From IMG/VR virus record IMGVR_UViG_3300017991_000222, positions 1 through 38,189 of that record: a stretch of DNA of 38,189 nt; one strand, written 5' to 3'. The notes under the pieces were generated by a model, which saw nothing but the letters and a program-made list of their open reading frames with translations, was not told where the DNA came from and did not search any database. This DNA is from a virus. The position numbers were made by a program, and so were the translations under genes. Below, piece after piece: positions 1 through 7,575 of this stretch (positions within the stretch are counted from its first letter, which is position 1; every line of letters begins with the position of its first letter).

Positions 1-1
1 C

Positions 2-76
2 TTATCACCTGGTCGGGACTGCCTGCCCGCTCCGAACAGACCGCTTCCCTGTTTGTCAGAGGCGGCGGCAGGATGA
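2..76 (+). CDS. 3' end of an upstream gene (possible terminase small subunit)
   Basis: Frame 2 is open from the window edge to a TGA at 74-76, which overlaps the terL ATG in an ATGA junction. This overlap style is used repeatedly in this phage and small terminase genes usually sit just before terL, so a coupled terS end is plausible. The 24 visible residues carry no recognisable motif. Frames 1 and 3 are also open here; frame 1 would extend TerL upstream, so the call is weak. Confidence 0.3.
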   Translation, partial: LSPGRDCLPAPNRPLPCLSEAAAG

Positions 77-1647
77 TTAAGATTCACTCTGACGGCTCCG
101 TGCCTAAGGAGTTTGAATCTTCGGAGAGCTTTATCGAAGCCTGCCTCAACGATTTATTTTTTTTATGCACCATCGTTTTACGCCACGGGAAGAGGCTGGA
201 GTACAAGGACTTCAACTGGATACACAGAGACCTCTGTGATTTTCTTGACATGGTGAAGAACCCCATCCCGCAAAAATTGGTGCTCATGTCAAGAGACTCA
301 TTCAAGAGCACGGTTGCCAGAGCCCTGGTTATCCAATGGTTCCTGCGCAAAGCCTACAAGCGGGAGGACGGAAAGATATTTATCTATGGCGGGAAAATCG
401 AATTGCCGACCGACCACCTCAGCAGGCTTATATGGGAAGTCTTGAACAACGACCTAATCCAGGCTTACTTCCACAGGTACATACCGAACAAGCGAAAAGG
501 CTTTGACACCATCGCTCTTGACAAGGGGAGAATTCGATACAAGGGAATCGAGATTGATGTCGGAGCCCCAGACTCCCCACTCACGGGACACCACTATGAG
601 GGCGGAATCAATGACAACCTGGTGAACGAAGTGAACGTAAGAACCCCAGAGATGAGGAAAAAGATTGTTGACCTGTGGAAAGCCCAGGAGTCAATCCTGA
701 TTAAGGACGCCTGGGAGTTTGTCTTCGAGACCACCTGGGAGAAGGATGATGTGTCTGGTTATATCCTGGGAAATAAATTCAACTACAGGAAGCTCTACAG
801 GAATCCAGCGTTTCAGTTTATCTCAAGGTCTGGGTATGCGGTGTTTAGCTGCCCTGCAAGAGACAAGCAAGGAGAGGTGGCTATTCCAGGCAAGATGGAT
901 GAGAAGTACCTCCAGAGGAAAAGAGTGAAGCAGGGGGCTGCCCTTTACAACAGGCTGTACGAGCTTCAGCCCGCATCGAGCGATGAGATTGTTTTTAAGC
1001 CTGAGTGGATAAAAACTTATGACCACCTTCCACGGGATTTCATACGGACTATGACCATTGACTGCGCTGGCACTAAGAGCAAGAGCAGCGCCCAGTCAGC
1101 AATAACCATGGCAGACACAGACCCCGATGGGGTTCAATACATACACTACGCAGAGAAGAGGAAGGTCTCAATCCTTGAGCTTCTTGAATGGGCGGCAGAG
1201 CTTGTCAGGGAATCTGAGAAAGAGGGCAGACCTGTTAGCCACGTAGGGATAGAGCGAGAGAAGTTTGGGATAGCCCTGGCTGAATTGATGGAAGAGCGGT
1301 TTCCGAACATGCTCATCTGGGAGGTTAAAATCCAGGGAAGACCAAGGCATTGGAGAATCGGAAAGCTAGCCCCTCTGGTCGAGGGCGGCAAGATGCTTTT
1401 TAAGCAGGGGCTTCACAGCCTCGAAGATGAATTCGGAGCCTACAAGATAAGTCCAGACGGGAAGGCTCCCGACAAGAATGTGGACTTACTAGACAGCCTT
1501 TTCTATCAGACCGAGGTGAGGATAATCCCAAGGGAGGCACCAGAGGATGAGGAAGAAGAGAAGGACGATGGCTTCGAGGAGCAGCTTGAAAGAGAGCGGA
1601 GCATACAGGGCAAGCCACTTAGAAGGCATGTCCAGGGTATGTTCTAG
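73..1647 (+). CDS. terL: Terminase large subunit
   Basis: Packaging motor: the ATPase drives DNA into the prohead and the RNase H-like nuclease cuts it. Residues 73-80 (SRDSFKST) are a Walker A-like P-loop, and a candidate Walker B/coupling segment lies at about 178-187. The nuclease domain shows D330 (TIDCAG), E394 (GIEREKFG) and D471/D474 (NVDLLDSLFY) as the likely acidic triad. The 524-residue length is normal for the family. The ATG overlaps the stop of a possible upstream gene. An AGAGG lies 10 nt ahead, weaker than most SDs here, so a start upstream of the window edge cannot be excluded. It opens the packaging/head operon, followed by a small membrane protein and the portal gene. Confidence 0.95.
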   Translation: MIKIHSDGSVPKEFESSESFIEACLNDLFFLCTIVLRHGKRLEYKDFNWIHRDLCDFLDMVKNPIPQKLVLMSRDSFKSTVARALVIQWFLRKAYKREDGKIFIYGGKIELPTDHLSRLIWEVLNNDLIQAYFHRYIPNKRKGFDTIALDKGRIRYKGIEIDVGAPDSPLTGHHYEGGINDNLVNEVNVRTPEMRKKIVDLWKAQESILIKDAWEFVFETTWEKDDVSGYILGNKFNYRKLYRNPAFQFISRSGYAVFSCPARDKQGEVAIPGKMDEKYLQRKRVKQGAALYNRLYELQPASSDEIVFKPEWIKTYDHLPRDFIRTMTIDCAGTKSKSSAQSAITMADTDPDGVQYIHYAEKRKVSILELLEWAAELVRESEKEGRPVSHVGIEREKFGIALAELMEERFPNMLIWEVKIQGRPRHWRIGKLAPLVEGGKMLFKQGLHSLEDEFGAYKISPDGKAPDKNVDLLDSLFYQTEVRIIPREAPEDEEEEKDDGFEEQLERERSIQGKPLRRHVQGMF

Positions 1648-1655
1648 GAGGAATC

Positions 1656-1901
1656 ATGGATATTTTTTTAGGCATAGCGTTGACTGTTTCGGTTATTAGC
1701 AACGTAGTTATTGTCCGCCTTTTCCTGAAGGAGATGCAGGACTACAAGGATAGGTTCATGGCAAAAGACTACAGGGAGTTTCACGAGCTTCGAGTTGATG
1801 TGTCGAAAGCCCTGAGAGAGAGACTTGAGGAGCCTGCCGAGCAAACGGAAGAGGAAGAGGGCGGAAATCAAAGACTTCGAGAAATTGCAAGGGGAATGTA
1901 A
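1656..1901 (+). CDS. Small membrane-anchored protein between terL and portal
   Basis: An 81-residue protein with one N-terminal transmembrane segment (about residues 3-23) followed by a charged, Glu-rich helical tail. A clear AGGAGG precedes the ATG by 4 nt, and its TAA directly abuts the portal ATG, so it is translated as part of the packaging operon. No family is recognised. The position suggests a head-assembly or membrane-associated role, but a lysis or superinfection role is equally open. Confidence 0.75.
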   Translation: MDIFLGIALTVSVISNVVIVRLFLKEMQDYKDRFMAKDYREFHELRVDVSKALRERLEEPAEQTEEEEGGNQRLREIARGM

Positions 1902-3920
1902 ATGGGAAGAAAGAAAAAAGAAGACATCGAGAAAGAAGAAAACACAGGCAAGTTTAAGCCAGTCCAGCTCGTAGAGCAGGATGATGAGCAGAAGACGCTC
2001 ACGAATTTTGCAAACGAGCAATGGAAGAGCCACGTTTTTGTGAAGAATTATCATCCAAGCTGGCGTGAGTGGATTGCCTGGTGGGAAGGAGACCAGTATA
2101 AGCTCAACAACCCAGATAACAACGTACTGACCGATGTGACCCCCATGGTGGAGCGGGAGACAAAAAATGTTTACAACAGAATTATGCCCCTGGTTCGCCA
2201 GGTATGGAGCGAGCTTCGGTACGAGCATGAATTCTTTATAATCCCGAACACGGCGGAGAAAGAAGATGTGAGGGCTTCAAAGGCTGGCTCCCTGGTCATC
2301 GAGTTTACCAACGAGAAGGGCATGTTCAACACAAAGCTAAACAGAGCAAAGCTCTGGGCTGTCCTTACTGGGGCTGCCTACTGGAAAGAATGGTGGAACC
2401 CCAGTCTTGAGGGTGTTGTCGAAGGCGGCGGGAAAGAGAGCGGGGACGTTGACTACGATTATGTCAACCCCTTCAATGTGAGACCAGACCCCCTTGCCAT
2501 GCCTGGCAAGTGGCGATGGTTTGTCGAGGCTAAGAGAGTCCCGCAGGCTGCCGTGGAAAAGGAATTCGGTCTTGAGAAGGGAAGCCTTGAGTCTGTGTCA
2601 TATCAGTCCGAGGAATCGAAACTCTTTGAGCGAACAGACCAGGAACACCCAGACGAGCCCACGGTCATCAGAATAGAATACTGGGAGAAGGCATCGAAGG
2701 AACGCCCGAAGGGAAGGTTCGCCGTCATCTGTGGCAACTGGCTGCTTTATGATGGAGAGAACCCATCCCCAGGTCACAAGATTCCGTACTTCCAAATCCC
2801 AGGAATTGTACCCCGTATGGGTGAGCAGGTCTATGACAGCATCGTAAGAATCGCTCAGAAACCACAGGCGCAATTCAATCGCCTGTGCTCCATGGTTGAT
2901 GAGCATATCGAAAACTTCAAAATAAAGGGCATGATTCCGTGGGGCTCCCTGAAGAAGGGAGAGCTTCAGAAATTCACGAGCGGGAATGTTGACTACGTTA
3001 TATACAACCCAAGACTAGGCGGGACTCCCCACTACCAGTCACCACCTTCGATACCAGAGACCATCATAAGCTGGCTGAATTTTCAGGAGAATGAATTACA
3101 GATGCAGCCCTCTGTCAGAGAGGTGAGCTATGCAAGGCTGCCGCAGTATTCCACACGGGCGTCTGGGGTTCTTTTCGAGGGACTCAAGAGGCAGGACGAG
3201 GCTGTAATACTGCCCATGGTGGAAGACATTGACAGGGCTTGCCAGGAGATAATGAAATTCAGGCTTGAGCTTATACAGAAACACTACACCCAGAAGCGGC
3301 TAATCAAGACCGTTGGCAAGAACAAAGAGGTCACAATCAGTTATTTCTCAGAGGCAGACATACGTGATAACACAGATGTCAGGGTCAAGAGCGGCGTTGA
3401 CATCTTTACCACGAAAAGGAAAAAGCACGAGGTTGTAATGGCGATGATTGACAAGGGAATGATTGAAGACCCGAAGAAAGCCCTAGAGCTTCTGGACGTG
3501 AAAAACATGGACGACTTCATGGAAGACGAATTCATTGACCAGAGACAGGCAGAGAGACACCTGGAGATTATGAAGAAGGGAAGCACTTATATCGCACCCG
3601 ACCCAAGAGATGCGCACGACATTCATCACACGGTATTCAACAACTTCAGAAAGACCGAGGAGTTTGAGACCCTGAGCGAGAAGGCGCAGAAGAACATCAT
3701 CAAGAGGATTGACGAACATGAAATGCTGATGCAGCAAGGAGCGGCAGAGGAGGGAGTAGAGGGTGAGGGCGTTGCGCATCCAGGCGAGGCTACACCTGAG
3801 GCTGCACCCGAAGCCCCGATTCCCCCTGAGGCTGCAATGGGCATGCCGCCTGAGCTTCCCGCTGGAATGACCCCAGAAATGATGCTTGAAATTCTCAGGT
3901 CTCTGGGGTACGGAGGATAA
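1902..3920 (+). CDS. Portal protein
   Basis: Dodecameric vertex protein through which DNA enters and leaves the capsid. The 672-residue length, the place after terL and before scaffold and coat, and the sequence fit the P22-like podovirus portal group: an N-terminal aromatic-rich region (PSWREWIAWWEGDQY), a central alpha/beta body, a helical stretch around residues 385-480, and a Glu/Pro/Ala-rich tail after about 600. The tail ends in PPELPAGMTPEMMLEIL, typical of the disordered or barrel extension of such portals. The ATG follows the previous stop without a gap; a GGGGA lies just upstream. Identification rests on context and general pattern, not on a single catalytic motif. Confidence 0.88.
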   Translation: MGRKKKEDIEKEENTGKFKPVQLVEQDDEQKTLTNFANEQWKSHVFVKNYHPSWREWIAWWEGDQYKLNNPDNNVLTDVTPMVERETKNVYNRIMPLVRQVWSELRYEHEFFIIPNTAEKEDVRASKAGSLVIEFTNEKGMFNTKLNRAKLWAVLTGAAYWKEWWNPSLEGVVEGGGKESGDVDYDYVNPFNVRPDPLAMPGKWRWFVEAKRVPQAAVEKEFGLEKGSLESVSYQSEESKLFERTDQEHPDEPTVIRIEYWEKASKERPKGRFAVICGNWLLYDGENPSPGHKIPYFQIPGIVPRMGEQVYDSIVRIAQKPQAQFNRLCSMVDEHIENFKIKGMIPWGSLKKGELQKFTSGNVDYVIYNPRLGGTPHYQSPPSIPETIISWLNFQENELQMQPSVREVSYARLPQYSTRASGVLFEGLKRQDEAVILPMVEDIDRACQEIMKFRLELIQKHYTQKRLIKTVGKNKEVTISYFSEADIRDNTDVRVKSGVDIFTTKRKKHEVVMAMIDKGMIEDPKKALELLDVKNMDDFMEDEFIDQRQAERHLEIMKKGSTYIAPDPRDAHDIHHTVFNNFRKTEEFETLSEKAQKNIIKRIDEHEMLMQQGAAEEGVEGEGVAHPGEATPEAAPEAPIPPEAAMGMPPELPAGMTPEMMLEILRSLGYGG

Positions 3921-3938
3921 ATTTTTTTAAATTCGCTA

Positions 3939-3968
3939 TTGACAACTGTAGTTAATACAGTATATAGT
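3939..3968 (+). promoter_or_regulatory. Promoter PA for scaffold/capsid genes
   Basis: TTGACA at 3939-3944 with TATATA at 3961 (16-nt spacer) or TATAGT at 3963 (18-nt spacer), preceded by a T-rich UP-like stretch. It lies in the only sizeable gap of the head operon, 50-80 nt before the scaffold start, and carries two copies of the recurring operator motif. It would allow extra transcription of the abundant scaffold and coat proteins. Confidence 0.75.
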
Positions 3969-3976
3969 TAATAACG
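3939..3976 (+). promoter_or_regulatory. Operator motif, two copies (A1, A2)
   Basis: A1 (GTAGTTAATACAG, 3948-3960) is the right half of an imperfect palindrome, TTGACAA-CTG-TAGTTAA at 3939-3955, which overlaps the -35 box. A2 (ATAGTTAATAACG, 3964-3976) overlaps the -10 box and contains the perfect palindrome GTTAATAAC. Related copies lie at 10922, 28476, 32897, 33643 and 35510. Binding here would block RNA polymerase. Confidence 0.6.
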
Positions 3977-4020
3977 ATGGGAACCGCACGAGATGTGGTG
4001 CCCACAAATGGAGGTTGATG

Positions 4021-5142
4021 ATGGGAACAGAATCTTCCCAGACAGAACAGGCTACGAATGGGCAAGAAGCCCAGGCTAATGAGCCCTCTGGTGTTGCGGA
4101 AGCTCTAGCGATGTTTCGTCAGGAACAGGCTAAGAATGAGCCCTCCGAAGGAAACGAGGAAACTCATCAGTCTCAGGACAACAAGGGTGAGTCTCAGGAA
4201 ACCGAGACTCAAGGCGAGGAAAACGAAGCTAGTAAATCCGAAGCGCAGAAAGGCGAAGAGAGCGAATCTCAAGAGTCACCTTTCCGCTTAGTGGACGCCG
4301 AGGGAAAGCCAGTCCCACTTTCGCTGAAGGTTGATGACGAGGAAATTGCCCTAGATATTTCCAACCCCAAAGACCTTAACAAGCTGAAAACATGGGCGCA
4401 GCTCGGCAGGTATGGCACCAGGCGGAACGAGGAGCTTAATCAAAGAGAGGAAAGTCTCAAACAAGCCGAGGAAATGCTCAATCAAATCACAGGCGCTATC
4501 AAGGATGGAAGACTCGTTGTTAATCCTTCTTCCTCTGACAAGAAGGTAGAGCCCTCCGAAGCGGAAAAGGCTCTCAAGACTGAATTAGCCGAGTTAGAGG
4601 AAATTGACGACCCTGAGCTTCGCAAGGAGCGAGAGGGTAGGCTGAAGCTCCAGCAAGAACACGAGCTTCTCAAGAAGGAATTTTCAGGGCTTAAGGAGCT
4701 GGTTACTGGAAAGTTTGTCGAAGAGATGAAGACCACCATGGATAAAGAAATCCAGGGTCTCATCAGCGATAAGTACCCATACGCCAAAGAAAAGGACGTC
4801 TGGGATTTACTTTCCGTGAAAGAAAACGGCAAACCCAAGTACGCCACGATTGAAGATGCCGTGAAAATTTCTCACGAAGAGGAGCGGAGCAGGGTCAGGT
4901 CTTTGATTGATAAAGACCCCGACCTTAAGCAGAAGTCAGAGGAGGACAAACAAACGATTATCTCCCAATACCTGAAAGAGAAAGCCGAGAAAGAGAAAGC
5001 CCCAGTTTCGGCGCCGTCAGACACCACGGCAGATGCCAAGTCTGGCGAAATCGAGGTGGGGGAAATTACGGGTGTTTCCGATGCCATCGCTAAATGGAAG
5101 CAATGGCACAAAGGGCGTAAGGAGGCTAGCGCTAATATCTAA
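4021..5142 (+). CDS. Scaffolding protein
   Basis: Internal assembly protein that guides coat-protein polymerisation and leaves before or during packaging. The protein is highly acidic and Gln/Glu/Ser-rich for its first 90 residues. It continues as long charged helices with heptad character (about 140-290) and ends in a basic patch (WKQWHKGRKEA), a common scaffold layout with C-terminal coat binding. It lies directly before the coat gene. A TTG and two ATGs are possible starts; ATG 4021 has GGAGG at 6 nt and is preferred over 4018 and 4015. No protease motif was seen. Confidence 0.8.
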   Translation: MGTESSQTEQATNGQEAQANEPSGVAEALAMFRQEQAKNEPSEGNEETHQSQDNKGESQETETQGEENEASKSEAQKGEESESQESPFRLVDAEGKPVPLSLKVDDEEIALDISNPKDLNKLKTWAQLGRYGTRRNEELNQREESLKQAEEMLNQITGAIKDGRLVVNPSSSDKKVEPSEAEKALKTELAELEEIDDPELRKEREGRLKLQQEHELLKKEFSGLKELVTGKFVEEMKTTMDKEIQGLISDKYPYAKEKDVWDLLSVKENGKPKYATIEDAVKISHEEERSRVRSLIDKDPDLKQKSEEDKQTIISQYLKEKAEKEKAPVSAPSDTTADAKSGEIEVGEITGVSDAIAKWKQWHKGRKEASANI

Positions 5143-5156
5143 CACGGAGGAAAGAA

Positions 5157-6389
5157 TTGTTTGATTTAACGACTGAAGATAAACTCTTCAACGAATTCGT
5201 GCCTAAAGGCGTTACCGCCGAGATAAAAGCTCGTTCAAAAATGTTTGACCGAGTTAAGAAAGACTACTCCAAGGTAGAGCTTGGTGGAAAATACGCCAAA
5301 ATCAGACTCCTGATGGCTGGCTCTCAGGCAACAGGAGCCTCTTCGACAAGCTCCTATCCGACTCCCCAGGAAAGCACCCCTGGCGAAGCCTTCATCTACA
5401 TCAAGAGAGCCCAGATGTTCTCGATGAAATTTGATGGTCTTGCCTTAGAAAGTGCCAAGAAGGGCGGAGCGGCTATGGACGCTTTCGATTTCGAGCAGGA
5501 AGGTCTTTTCATTCAGGTTGCAGAAGACCTCAGCCGACAGCTCTTGCTGGATGGCTCTGGTCATATCTGCCAAATCAATGATGCCGACCCTGACGATGGT
5601 GACAAGACTGTTACCGTTGATAGCCCGTTTTACGCCAAAGCCACAATTTTCGTTAAGGCTGGTAGGGTTCTGGTTCTGGATGCGGCTGGCGCCGCTGACG
5701 AGCTGACCGTTGACGAAGTTACTGACACCACAATCAAATTTCTAACGGAACCCGATGCTGGTGTCGCCAACAATGAGTGGATTCACGGGTGGAACACCTA
5801 TACCGCTGCGGAAGCCGCTGGTAAAGGTGAGATGATGGGCTTGGAAGGCATTATCAGCTACGCAGACCCTCCAGTCCCCAACGATGGTGGACTTCAGGGA
5901 TTGCCCGTGGCTACCTATCCTGAGTGGAAGGCTGGTTACGTCAATAACGTGGCTGGCGACTTGACCGAGACCGAGATGACCAAGGTTTTGGATGAGCTGT
6001 CGCTCTATGCAATGCCGACCGTCATTCTTACCAACCATGGTGTACGGCGTTTTTACGCTGACCTCCTGACTTCCTACAAGGGAATCTACAATCAGAAGGT
6101 ACTGTGGGGTGGATGGGCTGGACTTCCTTTCGTCTATGACGGCAAGGAGCTGCCCGTGGTCGCCGATAGGTTCGTGCCTGACGGAACCATGTACTTCCTT
6201 TCAGAAAAACACCTGACCCTGTATCACACGACTCCCAACATCATCAAATTCGAGCAGGGCGATTCTGGAAAGTATTTGCAGAAAGTCGCCCAGAAGAATG
6301 AGTATGTTGCCGAGGGTCACTTCTTCGGAAACCTTGGTACAGACCTCAGGAAAGCCTTTGGCAAGCTGTATGGTTTGAACGAAAAGTAG
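5157..6389 (+). CDS. Major capsid protein (HK97-fold type)
   Basis: A 410-residue coat protein following the scaffold gene. The body is rich in short strands and turns, with a C-terminal half (VWGGWAGLPFVYDGKELPVV followed by MYFLSEKHLTLYHT) typical of phage coat proteins: a loop, then the axial-domain strands, then a terminal Lys-rich helix. The start is TTG with a perfect GGAGG at 6 nt, and the next in-frame ATG lies more than 50 codons in, so TTG initiation is well supported. A hairpin terminator follows the gene, as is usual after highly expressed coat genes. There is no catalytic motif; the call rests on position, length and composition. Confidence 0.85.
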   Translation: MFDLTTEDKLFNEFVPKGVTAEIKARSKMFDRVKKDYSKVELGGKYAKIRLLMAGSQATGASSTSSYPTPQESTPGEAFIYIKRAQMFSMKFDGLALESAKKGGAAMDAFDFEQEGLFIQVAEDLSRQLLLDGSGHICQINDADPDDGDKTVTVDSPFYAKATIFVKAGRVLVLDAAGAADELTVDEVTDTTIKFLTEPDAGVANNEWIHGWNTYTAAEAAGKGEMMGLEGIISYADPPVPNDGGLQGLPVATYPEWKAGYVNNVAGDLTETEMTKVLDELSLYAMPTVILTNHGVRRFYADLLTSYKGIYNQKVLWGGWAGLPFVYDGKELPVVADRFVPDGTMYFLSEKHLTLYHTTPNIIKFEQGDSGKYLQKVAQKNEYVAEGHFFGNLGTDLRKAFGKLYGLNEK

Positions 6390-6412
6390 AACGAGAGCCA
6401 ATCTGAATAGAT

Positions 6413-6446
6413 GGGGGCGGTGAGGAGAGTTAACTCTCCCCGCCCC
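6413..6446 (+). terminator. Hairpin terminator or attenuator after the coat gene
   Basis: GGGGCGG (6414-6420) and GGAGAGTT (6424-6431) pair with AACTCTCC (6432-6439) and CCGCCCC (6440-6446), leaving a 3-nt bulge. A flanking CGAGA/TCTCG pair can extend the stem. No U-run follows, so it may act as an attenuator or an mRNA 3'-end stabiliser for the coat transcript rather than a full terminator. Confidence 0.7.
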
Positions 6447-6471
6447 AATTCTCGCTTCTAAGGAAAAGGCA

Positions 6472-6879
6472 ATGGACATTACAGTTAAAGGACGCATCGA
6501 GCCTAAGCCTTACTCATGGCTTGAGAGAGAGCTTAAGTGTATTGACCCTGACCTCCGATTCTTCTGGCACAACAAGTGGCAGAGGTGGGCGGTCATAAGG
6601 AGAGTACCCGCCAATGTATTCAGGCGAGGCTATATCATCGAAGCCCTGGTGCATGACGGCAGGAATGGATACGCCCCGCTTGATAGGCGTGTCATTGGCA
6701 GGCTCAAGCAAGCCATCTGGGAAAGAGAGCATCTGTTTGATACTCCAGATAAATTTTTCAGAGCAGAGAAACAAGAAGAGCAGAAGAAAGCAGAGGACGG
6801 AGCGAAACAAAGACGTGACGCCATGAGGGAGTTTCAAAGACAAGTTTACCGCCATAGAAAAACGATGACCTTTGTGTAA
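6472..6879 (+). CDS. Conserved phage head-region protein, function unknown
   Basis: A 135-residue protein whose N-terminal 80 residues (LERELKCIDPDLRFFWHNKWQRWAVIRR) resemble small proteins often found just after phage coat genes. The last 45 residues form a very charged helix (RAEKQEEQKKAEDGAKQRRD) ending in a basic tail. An AAGGAAAAG SD precedes the ATG. It could be a capsid-associated or head-completion protein; no enzymatic motif is visible. Confidence 0.7.
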   Translation: MDITVKGRIEPKPYSWLERELKCIDPDLRFFWHNKWQRWAVIRRVPANVFRRGYIIEALVHDGRNGYAPLDRRVIGRLKQAIWEREHLFDTPDKFFRAEKQEEQKKAEDGAKQRRDAMREFQRQVYRHRKTMTFV

Positions 6880-6903
6880 TGCCTATTACATTAGGAGGTT
6901 GTT

Positions 6904-7575
6904 TTGGACAGAGAAGACATAAGAACCCACGTCAGAACCCTGGCAGATGAATTGACTGAGGCGCCGCTAGGTCTATTCACAAACACAGAGTTAAACAGCT
7001 TTATCAATATCGCAATGAGAGCTGTCTATGTGGACTTGATTGAGCATATCCCGTGGTACTTCAGAAAGACCAAGGAGTTTAGCGTAGCGGCAAATACAAA
7101 AACCTACAGCATCGCATCAGACATTGGGGTTTCAGACCTATTCCTTATCGAGACCCTCCTAAACAACACTTCTGGTGAAAAGCCCACCCCCCTGATTTAC
7201 TTGGAAGACCCTGAGGATTTATGGCAATACGGGAATGTCGGGGAGACAGGCAAGCCAAAGGTTTACTACTACGAATCGAACACACACCTTGGGTTCCACA
7301 AAACCCCAGATTCAGCCTATGGGTACAAGATGTATTACTTCAAAAGAATCCCAGAGCTGAGTACAGAAGATGCTGTTCCTGAGCTTCCAGATGAGACCCA
7401 CGAGCTAATCGCTTTCCAGGTTCTTATGAGGTGGTACATCAGGGACGAGAGCAGCATGGGCTACTCGAAACTCTTGGCTAGGTATGAGACCAGGATAATG
7501 GATGCAGCCTACCAGCTCTCCACGAGCCAGGGGCAAACCTACAGGGTGAGACCCTCAATAAAGGAAAGCAGATAA
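6904..7575 (+). CDS. Head-tail adaptor protein (SU10-like)
   Basis: Adaptor ring that docks under the portal and carries the tail hub. The N-terminal helices (LGLFTNTELNSFINIAMRAVYVDLIEHIPWYF) followed by a beta-rich middle (VAANTKTYSIASDIGVSDLF) and C-terminal helices match the adaptor family exemplified by phage SU10. The 223-residue length and position between coat and hub fit. The start is TTG with AGGAGG at 5 nt, the second TTG start in this operon. The TAATGA junction couples it to the hub gene. Confidence 0.78.
   Translation: MDREDIRTHVRTLADELTEAPLGLFTNTELNSFINIAMRAVYVDLIEHIPWYFRKTKEFSVAANTKTYSIASDIGVSDLFLIETLLNNTSGEKPTPLIYLEDPEDLWQYGNVGETGKPKVYYYESNTHLGFHKTPDSAYGYKMYYFKRIPELSTEDAVPELPDETHELIAFQVLMRWYIRDESSMGYSKLLARYETRIMDAAYQLSTSQGQTYRVRPSIKESR

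Noticed and set aside
1668-2228. 186-codon minus-strand ORF opposite the small membrane protein and portal genes
   Set aside because: Antisense shadow with low-complexity Leu/Phe runs and no SD, opposite two well-supported genes.
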